13,079 nucleotides of DNA from UBA4246 sp045113695 (GCA_045113695.1 JBGUJG010000131.1:1-13079), one strand, 5' to 3'; numbered from the stretch's first letter, positions 1-7,536 are shown. Made by a program: numbers and translations. Notes: generated by a model from the letters alone, not told the origin.

Positions 1-406
1 TGCCCCACATGATGCAGACGCTCATCAGCAGGGCGATCGTCGAAAAGGCCTGGACCGTCATCTGGTCCGCGCTCAGGCGGATGCCGATCTGCTCGGCCGC
101 CGCGTCCGCCACCTGGGTCTCGTAATGCAGCGCCCCGATCACGGACAGGCGCAGCCACGGCCAGGGCGTCCCGAGGCTCCCGCTCAGGGCCAGCACGCCC
201 AGCAGGATCCCGACGCTCGGCAGCACCGAGAACGTCGCGCTGGCCGTCACCGCACGCTTCATCCGGGCCGGATCCATCCCCAGCTTCTTCCCCATCCGCC
301 AGGCGCGGACGATAAACACGGCGCAGACCGCCGCAATGAACAGAATGATCCCGCCGCAGATCAGATAGAGCTCCGGCCGGTTCAGCTGTGAAAGCACCGT
401 CATCAT
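1..406 (-). CDS. DUF5058 family integral membrane protein (5' part, runs off left edge)
   Basis: Seen: an open frame read leftwards from ATG 406-404 (a second in-frame ATG is at 403) and still open at base 1, giving about 135 residues. A GGGAGGG Shine-Dalgarno at 411-417 lies 5 bases before ATG 406 and 8 before ATG 403, so either start is possible. Hydrophobic stretches at about residues 13-34, 52-75 and 118-134 look like membrane helices. Between the first two is a basic cytoplasmic-type loop (RAWRMGKKLGMDPARMKRA). After the second comes a PWPWLRLSVIG motif followed by an acidic/polar stretch. Known: this order (basic loop, TFSVLPSVGILLG-like helix, WLRLSVIG) is what I remember of DUF5058, a family of clostridial membrane proteins of unknown function, possibly transporter-like. 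The C-terminal half is missing only because the window ends. It is divergent from the peptidase/PBP pair. The family call is from memory; membrane location is much surer than function. Confidence 0.72.
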   Translation of the reverse strand, partial: MMTVLSQLNRPELYLICGGIILFIAAVCAVFIVRAWRMGKKLGMDPARMKRAVTASATFSVLPSVGILLGVLALSGSLGTPWPWLRLSVIGALHYETQVADAAAEQIGIRLSADQMTVQAFSTIALLMSVCIMWG

Positions 407-434
407 ACATCCCTCCCACTGAAAATGCGTTTTC

Positions 435-463
435 ATTATATCACCTGTCTGCCATTCTTTCAA
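435..463 (-). promoter_or_regulatory. Sigma-A promoter of the DUF5058 gene
   Basis: On the minus strand, TTGAAA (463-458) and a perfect TATAAT (440-435) are separated by exactly 17 bases. The -10 box lies about 30 bases upstream of the ATG at 406, leaving a short leader that holds the GGGAGGG ribosome binding site. I find no comparably good promoter facing the other way in the same intergenic stretch. Confidence 0.8.
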
Positions 464-542
464 TGAAAACGCCGGAAACGCAATTTTACATTTCCCTGCA
501 GGAAATCGCACCGTTCAGGTCGAATAGAAATGGTTTATGCAG

Positions 543-569
543 GGGGTATGCCCGCTGGCGGCATGCCCC
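543..569 (+). other. GC-rich hairpin in the leader of the C39-like gene
   Basis: GGGGTATGCC (543-552) can pair with GGCATGCCCC (560-569) around a 7-base loop; the one imperfect position is a G-T wobble. It ends about 32 bases before the ATG at 602 and is followed by CCCCCATTTTCTT. It could be an attenuator-like or translational control structure, or the end of an upstream transcript. No clear promoter was seen for the downstream gene, so its role is undecided. Confidence 0.35.
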
Positions 570-601
570 GCGCCCCCATTTTCTTCTGATCGAGGCACCC
601 T

Positions 602-1402
602 ATGAAAAAAACAGCCCTGCTGCTGATCCTTCTGCTGTTCCTGACGCCTGCCTCCTGCCGGGCCAAAGAAAAAGAAACCTATCTTCCGGATACCTGGTAC
701 GATCTCCTGCCGCAGATCCAGCTGGCGGAAGGGGAAGAGCTGGTGCTCGCCCTCCCCCGTTCCTACTATTCCGGGGAGCCGGTATACAAAGGGACGAACG
801 GCGCGCCCATGTCCGGCGCGTGCGCCCTGCACAGCGCGTCCGTCGTGCTCTCCAACCTGTCCGGCACGGAGATCACCGGCCAGGAAGTCACCGCCGCCAA
901 CAACCGGGACATACGGGAGCCCCGCCGCTGGGTCAACTATGTAGCCTGGGGCAAGCTCGCAAGCCGGTATGAAGTGAGCTTTTCCTCCTTCGATATGGCC
1001 CAGTACGATACGTGGCTCAGGAACAACGGCGTCCGCAAGGCCGAACGCAGGCAGAACAAGATGGCGTCCCTGGCGGAAGCGCTGGACCAGCACGGCCGGG
1101 ATACCGGCGTGATCCTGCACTTCAACGGCTCCGGCAAGCTGAACGGGACCGGACACCGGCACACCGTCGTCCTGCTGGGCTACATCCTCAGAGACCAGAA
1201 AGTGACGGACCTGCTGATCAGCGATTCCAACGTGAAAGCGCCGGACGGGGCCTGCGTCCGGCTCTCCCTGTCCAGCCTGCCGCTCTCGATGCTGGGCAAA
1301 AAGGCCCTGAAAAAGGCCAATGAAAACGGCGACAATCTGGCGCTCCTGACGATGGATTATATCGTTTCCTACCGCTACGTCACAAAGGCGGCCGCAGAAT
1401 GA
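602..1402 (+). CDS. Secreted or lipid-anchored C39-like (papain-fold) cysteine peptidase candidate
   Basis: Seen: 266 residues. MKK plus a Leu-rich core ending TPASC (Cys19) is an N-terminal export signal. The Pro at the -3 position makes the lipobox atypical, so either a lipoprotein or an ordinary secreted protein is possible. GAGG at 592-595 precedes the start by 6 bases. The mature part has a Cys in a helix-start motif (SGACALHSASVVLSNL, Cys74), a His in GTGHRHTVVLLGY (His187, or His185) and an Asp in LLISDSN (Asp208). Known: Cys at the start of a helix, then His in a strand followed by hydrophobics and G-Y, then Asp/Asn is the triad order of C39-like papain-fold peptidases. Here the usual CGP is replaced by CAL. 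Inferred: it acts outside the membrane. Its stop overlaps the PBP start (ATGA), which suggests co-translation and a cell-wall role, such as cleaving peptides or processing a partner. The substrate is unknown, and it could be a non-catalytic homologue. Confidence 0.62.
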   Translation: MKKTALLLILLLFLTPASCRAKEKETYLPDTWYDLLPQIQLAEGEELVLALPRSYYSGEPVYKGTNGAPMSGACALHSASVVLSNLSGTEITGQEVTAANNRDIREPRRWVNYVAWGKLASRYEVSFSSFDMAQYDTWLRNNGVRKAERRQNKMASLAEALDQHGRDTGVILHFNGSGKLNGTGHRHTVVLLGYILRDQKVTDLLISDSNVKAPDGACVRLSLSSLPLSMLGKKALKKANENGDNLALLTMDYIVSYRYVTKAAAE

Positions 1403-4245
1403 AAGAAAACAACCAGCTTCCCCCGGCGGATCCGATCGATCTGCCGCTGAACGAATATTACGACGAGTACGTCGACGAATACGGCGAAGAAGGCCTGATG
1501 GACGTCCTGGCCGAAAGCGACGCGGACGAAGACCGGCTGCCGGGCCGGAAAAGGACCGTCTTCAAGCCCCGCGAGCGGAAGCCGTCCTTCCTGCTGGCCG
1601 TGCTGATCAACGCCTTCCGCCTGATGCTGCTGGCGGCGCTGATCCTGTCGCTGGCCGGCGTCGGCGCCGTACTGGGCGTCGCGCGCGCCTATATGGATAC
1701 GGCCCCCGAGCTGGACCTGACGGTGATCGACGATCAGGCACAGACCTCGTTCATCTACGACGCCGAGGGCCGGGAAATCACCGACTACAAGGGCACCGAA
1801 AACCGGGTCATGGTCTCCATCGACACCATGCCGCCGGCCCTGCGCAACGCCTTTGTCGCCGTGGAGGACGCCCGGTTTTACACCCATAACGGCGTCGACT
1901 TAAAGCGCATCGCCGGCGCGCTGATCAGCAACTTTGTCACCGGCTCCCAGCAGGGCGGCTCCACGATCACCCAGCAGCTGATCAAAAACACCCTGCTTTC
2001 CAGCGAGCAGAGCTATAAGCGCAAAATCCAGGAAGCTTACCTGGCCATGCAGCTGGAAACCCGCTACACCAAGGAGCAGATCCTGGAAAGCTACCTGAAC
2101 ACCATCTATCTGGGGGAAAACTACTACGGCGTCAAAACCGCCGCCTACGGCTTTTTCGGCAAGGAGAACCTGTCCGACCTGACCATCCGCGAGTGCGCGA
2201 TGCTGGCCGGGGTCACCACCAACCCCTACTACTATAACCCCAGGCGGAACTATTACCTCCGCGAAAGCGAGACCACCGACTACCGCGCCATCACGGACAA
2301 CCGGACCGACTATGTCCTCAAGTGCATGTACGAAGGCCAGTTCATCACCCGCCAGCAGTACGAGGAAGCCCTGGACAAAAAGACGGCCAATATCCTGTCC
2401 GAATCCCCGGAGAGCAGCGAAATCTACCCCTACACCCACTATGTGGAATACGCCGTCCGGGACGTCATCCAGGCCCTGCTCAAAATCCACGGCCTGGAGA
2501 ACACCGCCCAGAACCGCAACCGCATGGATTCCGAGCTGCGCACCGGCGGATATCAGGTGTTCCTGGCTCTGGACACGGACATCCAGCAGGCGGCGGAGGA
2601 GATCATTTACAGTTACGACGATTATCCGGCCCTCAACAACTCGGCGGACGGCGTCTACCGCGCCCGGAACGCCGACGGCACCTATGAGGAGATCGTCCAG
2701 CCACAGGCTGCCCTTGTGATCACCGATTACCGGACCGGCGAGGTCAAGGCCATCGTCGGCTCCCGGACCAAGCCGGACCGGCGGAAGACCCTGAACCGCG
2801 CCGCGGACATGAACATGCCCGTCGGCTCGGCCATCAAGCCCCTGGCCGTGTACGCCCCCGCCGTCGAGCTGGGCCACGGGGCCGCGGACATCGTCAGCAA
2901 CATGCCCCTGCCCGTGGCGGGCTGGCGGGGAAACAACGGGGAGGACACCTGGCCGAAGAATTACTCCGGCAGCTCCTACCGCGGGCCCGAAACCCTGCGC
3001 ACCGCTCTGATGCGCAGCGACAACACGGCTGCCGCCTATGCCCTGATGAACTTTGTCGGGGTGGACCGGTCTTATGACTATCTGCTCCGCCTGGGGGTCT
3101 CTCCGGATCATATCAACAAGACCCCCTTCGGCCTGGCCCTGGGGTCCAGCGGCATTTCCTGCATGGAGATGGCCATGGCCTTCGGCGCCCTGGGCAGCGG
3201 CGGGGTATACCGTTCGCCCATCACCTTCAAGGGACTGTTTGACAGCGATCACCGCAGTCTGTTCGACGCCGCCGCCAACCAGGTGCAGCGGCAGGTGTTC
3301 AAGCCATCCACCGCCTGGCTGACCGTGGACATGCTCAAGGACGCGGTTTCGTCCGGCACCGGCACGGCCGCCAAAATTCCCGGGCAGACCGTTGCGGGCA
3401 AGACCGGCACCAATTCAGATCAGAAGGGCGTCTTTTTCGCCGGGATGACCGGCTGGTACTGCGGCACCGTCTGGATCGGCCACGACAACTACAAGGCGCT
3501 CTCTTCCAGGACGACCGGCGGCAACAGCGCCGCCAAACTCTGGCAGGCCGTCATGAGCCGGATCCACGCCGACAAGAGCCTGAAAGACCGGGATATCCTC
3601 CAGGGAAGCGCGGAAGATTACGGCCTGGTCCGGGTGACCACCTGCGCCGTCTCCGGCCAGCTGGCGACGGACGCCTGCCTGTCAGACCGCATGGGCTACG
3701 GCACCAAGACCGACTGGTGGCCGGCGGACAGCCTGCCGCGCGTCTCCTGCCAGCTGCACGTCCAGCGGGTGATCTGCACCGAATCCGGCATGCTGGCCGG
3801 GCCTTACTGCCAGCACACCGAAACCTGCGGCGTCATCTCCCTGCCCAAGGGCCACCCGCTCGAAAAATACATCGGGACGGAATACCAGAGCGTACTGGAA
3901 GATTACCTGGGCACGACGGTCAGCGGCAGTTCCCTATGCACCTGGCACGGCGAGCCTGCCCCGGCGACGCCGCCGCCCGAAGACCCGTACACGGAGTATT
4001 ACCAGCAGCAGGAAGAAGAGAGCGGACCGGACGAGCCGGTCTCCCTTTCGGAGCTGCGGACCGGGGCCCAGAACCTGATCCAGACCGCCACCCAGCAGCT
4101 GGGCTGGCTGGAGCCGGACAGCGAAGAATACCTGCGCCTGTACACCGCCATCCAGAACCTGGTCATGCAGCTCAACGCCGGCGCCGGGGAAGACGCCCTG
4201 GCCGCTGCGATGAGCGAAGTCTCCCAGGTGATGAACGGATACTGA
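1399..4245 (+). CDS. Class A penicillin-binding protein (bifunctional transglycosylase/transpeptidase, PBP1A type)
   Basis: It polymerises lipid II into glycan strands and cross-links the peptides outside the membrane. Seen: 948 residues. Residues 1-60 are a long, acidic, Tyr-rich then basic cytoplasmic tail; 64-95 is the single membrane anchor. The GT51 domain has EDARFYTHNG with catalytic Glu156, GGSTITQQ (186-193), KRKIQEA (207-213), ILESYLNTIYLGE (228-240) and AAYGFFGK (248-255). The transpeptidase domain has SAIK (nucleophile Ser477, Lys480), SDN (540-542) and KTGT (668-671). After about residue 740 comes a tail with Cys749, 760, 784, 793, 804, 810 and 847, then a Pro/Glu linker and a predicted helical end (about 880-948). 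The start overlaps the previous stop in ATGA with only a weak AAAGG upstream, so translation is probably coupled. All catalytic motifs are intact. The Cys-rich tail and terminal helices go beyond the usual core. Family call is near certain; the paralogue name is not. Confidence 0.96.
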   Translation: MKENNQLPPADPIDLPLNEYYDEYVDEYGEEGLMDVLAESDADEDRLPGRKRTVFKPRERKPSFLLAVLINAFRLMLLAALILSLAGVGAVLGVARAYMDTAPELDLTVIDDQAQTSFIYDAEGREITDYKGTENRVMVSIDTMPPALRNAFVAVEDARFYTHNGVDLKRIAGALISNFVTGSQQGGSTITQQLIKNTLLSSEQSYKRKIQEAYLAMQLETRYTKEQILESYLNTIYLGENYYGVKTAAYGFFGKENLSDLTIRECAMLAGVTTNPYYYNPRRNYYLRESETTDYRAITDNRTDYVLKCMYEGQFITRQQYEEALDKKTANILSESPESSEIYPYTHYVEYAVRDVIQALLKIHGLENTAQNRNRMDSELRTGGYQVFLALDTDIQQAAEEIIYSYDDYPALNNSADGVYRARNADGTYEEIVQPQAALVITDYRTGEVKAIVGSRTKPDRRKTLNRAADMNMPVGSAIKPLAVYAPAVELGHGAADIVSNMPLPVAGWRGNNGEDTWPKNYSGSSYRGPETLRTALMRSDNTAAAYALMNFVGVDRSYDYLLRLGVSPDHINKTPFGLALGSSGISCMEMAMAFGALGSGGVYRSPITFKGLFDSDHRSLFDAAANQVQRQVFKPSTAWLTVDMLKDAVSSGTGTAAKIPGQTVAGKTGTNSDQKGVFFAGMTGWYCGTVWIGHDNYKALSSRTTGGNSAAKLWQAVMSRIHADKSLKDRDILQGSAEDYGLVRVTTCAVSGQLATDACLSDRMGYGTKTDWWPADSLPRVSCQLHVQRVICTESGMLAGPYCQHTETCGVISLPKGHPLEKYIGTEYQSVLEDYLGTTVSGSSLCTWHGEPAPATPPPEDPYTEYYQQQEEESGPDEPVSLSELRTGAQNLIQTATQQLGWLEPDSEEYLRLYTAIQNLVMQLNAGAGEDALAAAMSEVSQVMNGY

Positions 4246-4272
4246 CGGAACTCACCCATTTCCCGGTCAGCG

Positions 4273-4327
4273 CAAAGCGGCGCGGAACCCGCCGGTCTTT
4301 CGGCTGTAAGGGTCCCGCGCCGCTTTG
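4273..4327. terminator. Strong GC hairpin between convergent genes, probable terminator
   Basis: CAAAGCGGCGCGGAACC (4273-4289) pairs with GGTCCCGCGCCGCTTTG (4311-4327) over 17 positions with one mismatch. The 21-base loop itself contains a small GCCG/CGGC stem (4291-4294 and 4301-4304). It lies 27 bases past the PBP stop and just beyond the end of the convergent DUF6171 gene. The T-tract on either side is poor (only TCTGTCAT on the plus side), so it may work in both directions or be factor-assisted. Confidence 0.6.
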
Positions 4328-4345
4328 TCTGTCATCATGCTGCCG

Positions 4346-4591
4346 TCACCATCGGCGGAAAGGACATTTTTCGTTCTTATACGCCGCTTTCAGCTCCACC
4401 AGGCAGCCGCAGCCCATGCAGGTGCCATTGTTCAGCTGATCACAGGCCTGACACTTGAAAAGTCTCTGCTGATAGATTCCCTCCGGCGCACGCGCGCCGG
4501 GGGGAATTCTGGTCAGCAGGCTGCCCACGTATTTTTCATAGTCTTCCGGAAAAGCCTCCCGGAGGAGGCATTTCCTGCACTGCCCTTCCAT
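4346..4591 (-). CDS. DUF6171 family small Cys-rich protein
   Basis: Seen: 81 residues with eight cysteines: a CRKC pair at residues 5 and 8, then CQAC (47, 50), C58, CGC (61, 63) and C76. The spacing suggests one or two zinc or metal sites. It ends in CPFRRW. There is no signal peptide or membrane segment, so it should be cytosolic. Known: the order CxKCLLRE, a short helical stretch, a Tyr-x-x-Arg-Leu-x-x-Cys-xx-Cys-(D)-L-x-x-G-x-Cys motif and a terminal CPxxxW is what I remember of DUF6171, a clostridial family with no known function. The start lies only 2 bases after the stop of the arabinofuranosidase gene (TGA-AG-ATG) with no good ribosome site of its own, so it is probably translated by re-initiation as the last gene of the operon. 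Function unknown. Confidence 0.78.
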   Translation of the reverse strand: MEGQCRKCLLREAFPEDYEKYVGSLLTRIPPGARAPEGIYQQRLFKCQACDQLNNGTCMGCGCLVELKAAYKNEKCPFRRW

Positions 4592-4593
4592 CT

Positions 4594-6069
4594 TCAGCGG
4601 ATGGCCAGGTGCACGACGCTGCAGGGCGGCAGGGTCGCCGTCAGGCTGTCCCCGTCCGCGGTGAAAGCGGTGAAAGGCTGATCCTTTACCTTCTCCGGTT
4701 CGTCAAAGGTGTTGTGATCGTCCATCTGCCCGGTCAGGATCTCCCCGCTGACCTGCGCGGGCTTCATGTCCCGGGTTTCGATCCGGAGCTCCCGGAATGC
4801 GTCCAGGGAAGGATTGACCAGCGTCACGTGCACGGTGCCGTCCGGCGACACGGAAGCGGACTCCTGAAGGGCCGGCAGTTTCTGGCCGCAGCCGTCCATT
4901 TCCGGCGCGTCCAGATGGCTCGCCAGCAGCTCGTTTTCCTGGTGATCCATGAACAGTTTGAAGACGTAATAGGTCGGCGTGCAGACCATCCTGTCCCCCT
5001 CGGTGAGGATCGGGGACTGAAGCACGTTGACCAGCTGGGCGATGTTCGCCATGCGCACCCGGCCGCAGTGGCGGTTGAAGATGTTCAGGCTCAGGGCGGC
5101 GACCATGGCGTCCCGCATGGTGTTCTGCTGGTAGAGGAAGCCGGGGTTGGTGCCCTCTTCGACGTCGAACCAGGTGCCCCATTCGTCCACGATCAGGCCG
5201 ACCTTCCTGTCCGGGTCGTACAGGTCCATGACGGCGCTGTTGGCGCGGATCAGTTTCTCGATTTCCAGGGCCTTCCGGACGGTGACATAGTACTCTTCCC
5301 GGGTGAAATCACAGGCGCTTCCCTTGTGCTCCCAGGGGCCGGGCACGGTGTAATAGTGCAGGGAAAGCCCGTCCATCATCTTCCCGGCGCTCTTCATCAG
5401 CGTATCGGTCCAGTGCCAGTCCGAAGTGCCGGGGCCGGCGGCGATCTTCAGGATCTTTTCTCCCGGGCGGTACTGGCGGATATAGGTCTGGTAGCGGCGG
5501 TACTCGTTGGCATAGTATTCCGCCGTCATGTTGCCGCCGCAGCCCCAGGGCTCGTTGCCCACGCCGAAATATTTGACGTACCAGCCGTCTTCGCGGCCGT
5601 TCGCCCGGCGGAGGTCCGCCATGGGCGAAATCCCGTCAAAGGTCAGGTATTCGACCCACTCGTTCATTTCCTGCACGGTGCCGGAGCCCACGTTGCCGGT
5701 GATATAGGCGTCGCAGCCCAGCTGGCGGCACAGTTCCATGAACTCATGGGTGCCGAAGCTGTTGTCTTCCGTCACGCCGCCCCAGTGGGTGTTGACCATT
5801 TTCTTGCGCTTTTCCTTCGGGCCGATGCCGTCCTTCCAGTGATACTCGTCGGCAAAGCAGCCGCCCGGCCAGCGGAGCACCGGGATGCGGATGTCCCGGA
5901 GGGCCTTCACCACGTCGCTCCGCATGCCGTTCACGTTGGGGATGGAAGAGTTTTCCCCGACATACACGCCGCCGTAGATGCAGCGGCCCAGATGCTCGGA
6001 AAAATGCCCCTGGATGTCCTTGCAGATGTGGCCTTTGGTCACTTTGGTCTCAAGAATCAGCCGATCCAT
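4594..6069 (-). CDS. Alpha-L-arabinofuranosidase, glycoside hydrolase family 51 (intracellular)
   Basis: It releases terminal alpha-L-arabinofuranosyl units from arabino-oligosaccharides by the retaining mechanism. Seen: 491 residues. An N-terminal strand leads into FSEHLGRCIYGGVYVGE (23-39) and a (beta/alpha)8 barrel with LRWPGGCFADEYHWKDGIGP (65-84). The acid/base Glu173 is in VGNEPWGCGG and the nucleophile Glu296 in VDEWGTWFD. A C-terminal beta-sandwich (about 385-491) closes the protein, the usual GH51 layout and length. No signal peptide is present, so it acts on imported oligosaccharides in the cytosol. I chose the ATG at 6069: AAAGGAGA lies 8 bases upstream, whereas the frame could be extended to 6120 only into the end of the upstream gene, without similarity. 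It is the third gene of the operon. No sugar transporter or arabinose pathway gene is in view. Other GH51 activities, such as on xylosides, cannot be excluded. Confidence 0.95.
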   Translation of the reverse strand: MDRLILETKVTKGHICKDIQGHFSEHLGRCIYGGVYVGENSSIPNVNGMRSDVVKALRDIRIPVLRWPGGCFADEYHWKDGIGPKEKRKKMVNTHWGGVTEDNSFGTHEFMELCRQLGCDAYITGNVGSGTVQEMNEWVEYLTFDGISPMADLRRANGREDGWYVKYFGVGNEPWGCGGNMTAEYYANEYRRYQTYIRQYRPGEKILKIAAGPGTSDWHWTDTLMKSAGKMMDGLSLHYYTVPGPWEHKGSACDFTREEYYVTVRKALEIEKLIRANSAVMDLYDPDRKVGLIVDEWGTWFDVEEGTNPGFLYQQNTMRDAMVAALSLNIFNRHCGRVRMANIAQLVNVLQSPILTEGDRMVCTPTYYVFKLFMDHQENELLASHLDAPEMDGCGQKLPALQESASVSPDGTVHVTLVNPSLDAFRELRIETRDMKPAQVSGEILTGQMDDHNTFDEPEKVKDQPFTAFTADGDSLTATLPPCSVVHLAIR

Positions 6070-6106
6070 GAACTGTATCTCCTTTCGTAGGTCCGTCCTC
6101 CCCGGC

Positions 6107-6952
6107 TCATCGGGGATCATGAAGATGCTCCGCCCAGTCCGGCCCGCCGTCCCGGAACCGGGTGATCATGTCGATGGTCAGGGAGGCGCGGTCCGGCAGG
6201 TCCGTCAGTTCGTCCCGGGAGGCGAACCAGGCCTCCGCCAGCTCCCCGTGCTCCACTTTCAGTTTCTCGTCCCCGTCCGCCTCGCAGTAAAAGCCCATCA
6301 GCACGTCGTGGTCGATGCCCCAGGGCTGGGAGCGGTAGTAGCGGAGGTTTTTGACGTGAATGCCGACCTCCTCAAAGACCTCGCGGCGCACGGTGTCCTC
6401 GACGGTCTCGCCGATCTCGGTATAGCCGGCGATCAGCGCCAGGGCCTTGTAGGGGCGGTTGGCATAGCGGGAAACGAGCAGCCTGTCCCCTTTGGTGACC
6501 CCGATGATGACCGCCGGGGCGATCACCGGATAATACAGGCTCCCGCAGGCAGGGCAGACCATGGCCCGCTCCGTCCGGGACGGTTCGGTCTTCGCCCCAC
6601 AGGCCCCGCAGAAACGCGCGTGGGTATACCAGTAATGCAGGTGCCGGCCGGTGAAGGCGGCAAAAGCCCTTTCCCGCGGCTCCCGGCTGCGCAGGGAGCG
6701 GAGCGGCGCCCAGGAAAACCCGGGCAGTTCCGGTTTCCCGTCCCCTGCAAAGAGGAAATAGTCCTCCTCCCCCACCCGGAACAGCCAGGTCAGCGGATCC
6801 TGTCCGAATTCTTTCGCCACAGGGAAGCCAAAGCCCGTTTCCGCGTCCCGGATCAGCACGCTCCCGCGGTCAAAGCACAGGACCGGGCTTTCCTCTGCCG
6901 GCGGAACCGGATGGAAAGCATTGTCAAAAGGAGCCGAAATATCCTGGAGCAT
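6107..6952 (-). CDS. nudC: NudC-type NAD+ diphosphatase (Nudix hydrolase with zinc ribbon)
   Basis: It hydrolyses NAD(H) to NMN(H) plus AMP; NudC enzymes also remove NAD caps from RNA 5' ends. Seen: 281 residues. A divergent N-terminal domain (1-110) is followed by a zinc ribbon with Cys115, Cys118, Cys133 and Cys136, the same CxxC-x14-CxxC spacing as E. coli NudC. A perfect Nudix box follows: Gly176, Glu182, Arg190-Glu191, Glu194-Glu195, Gly197. Then comes SQPW (208-211), the family signature that selects NAD over other substrates. In this protein SQPW continues as GIDHDVLMGF rather than the usual PFPxSLM, a notable change in the specificity loop. The start has an AAGGAG site 10 bases upstream and lies 20 bases after the stop of the YunG-like gene. 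The next gene follows after 37 bases, so it is mid-operon. Family membership is firm; exact substrate preference is open. Confidence 0.92.
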   Translation of the reverse strand: MLQDISAPFDNAFHPVPPAEESPVLCFDRGSVLIRDAETGFGFPVAKEFGQDPLTWLFRVGEEDYFLFAGDGKPELPGFSWAPLRSLRSREPRERAFAAFTGRHLHYWYTHARFCGACGAKTEPSRTERAMVCPACGSLYYPVIAPAVIIGVTKGDRLLVSRYANRPYKALALIAGYTEIGETVEDTVRREVFEEVGIHVKNLRYYRSQPWGIDHDVLMGFYCEADGDEKLKVEHGELAEAWFASRDELTDLPDRASLTIDMITRFRDGGPDWAEHLHDPR

Positions 6953-6972
6953 CCGCCCGTTTCTCCTTCCTG

Positions 6973-7434
6973 TCAGTCCGTCTCCTCGGAGAGGACGTTC
7001 AGCAGTCTCTCCTTCAGCAGCAGATACCGCGCCTGCTTTTCCGCGTCGGCAAATTGCTTTTCCCGGAACTGCTCGGCATTTCCCTCATAGCAGAGCTCTG
7101 CGTCCCCGAACTGCTCGCTGGTCAGGTCGAACACGCAGCCGTCCACGTCGTTGTAGCAGTGCACCCCGCCCTCCGGCAGGGGGACGCCGTATACCCGGCC
7201 GCCGAAGATGTCCTGCGCGAGGAAGGCTGTGACGGAGCACTGGCCCCAGGTCGGGTGATGCTCAGGCCACTGCGCCCGCATCCGCGGGGCGCAGGTTTCC
7301 GCGCACCAGCACTTATACAGCCTGCCGTACAGGTCCGCGGGCGTCCCCGTAAAATGAAACGCGGGACTGTCCGCCCGGACGCTCGCGGTTTCCCGTCCGT
7401 AGAAAGAATGCTTCAGATCCTCTTTTCCGCCCAT
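6973..7434 (-). CDS. YunG-like family protein
   Basis: Seen: 153 residues, soluble, no signal peptide. The core reads LYGRLYKCWCAET (35-47), then PTWGQCSVTAFLAQDIFGG (61-79), GGVHCYNDVDGCVFDLTSEQF (starting at 89) and a Lys/Glu-rich helical end. Known: the order W-x-x-ET, P-x-x-GQC-x-VTA-x-x-x-QD-x-FGG, H-x-x-N-x-x-x-G-x-x-x-DLT-x-x-QF matches my memory of the YunG family (Bacillus subtilis YunG), whose function is not established. Inferred: Cys66, His92 and Asp103 occur in the order of a papain/transglutaminase-like triad, so a hidden thiol enzyme is possible. The start is supported by GGGAGG 8 bases upstream. It is the first gene of the four-gene operon, about 50 bases after a good promoter. 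A role linked to NAD or sugar metabolism is only suggested by position. Confidence 0.78.
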   Translation of the reverse strand: MGGKEDLKHSFYGRETASVRADSPAFHFTGTPADLYGRLYKCWCAETCAPRMRAQWPEHHPTWGQCSVTAFLAQDIFGGRVYGVPLPEGGVHCYNDVDGCVFDLTSEQFGDAELCYEGNAEQFREKQFADAEKQARYLLLKERLLNVLSEETD

Positions 7435-7480
7435 GCCGTCAGCCTCCCGTCAGACAAAGCTTCCATCAGTTCCGCATCCG

Positions 7481-7508
7481 ATTATAACATAGATTTGCCC
7501 GGAAACAA
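7481..7508 (-). promoter_or_regulatory. Sigma-A promoter of the YunG/nudC/GH51/DUF6171 operon
   Basis: On the minus strand, TTGTTT (7508-7503), a 16-base spacer and a perfect TATAAT (7486-7481). The start codon at 7434 lies about 47 bases beyond the -10 box. The downstream intergenic gaps are 20, 37 and 2 bases and I see no internal terminator, so one transcript for four genes is likely. Confidence 0.75.
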
Positions 7509-7536
7509 GTGCGCCGGAAACAGGAATGAAAAAAAC

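Noticed and set aside
1900..3252. A 450-codon open frame on the minus strand inside the PBP gene
   Set aside because: It lies fully antisense to intact GT51 and transpeptidase motifs, has no ribosome site and shows the Gly/Val/Asp-rich composition expected from the reverse strand of a high-GC gene.
4609..6090. A 493-codon plus-strand open frame opposite the GH51 gene
   Set aside because: The minus strand encodes a complete GH51 enzyme with both catalytic Glu residues; the plus frame has no recognisable motif or start signal.
6070..6120. Longer GH51 protein starting at 6120
   Set aside because: The extra 17 residues overlap the nudC stop and lack similarity, while ATG 6069 has a strong ribosome site at the right distance.
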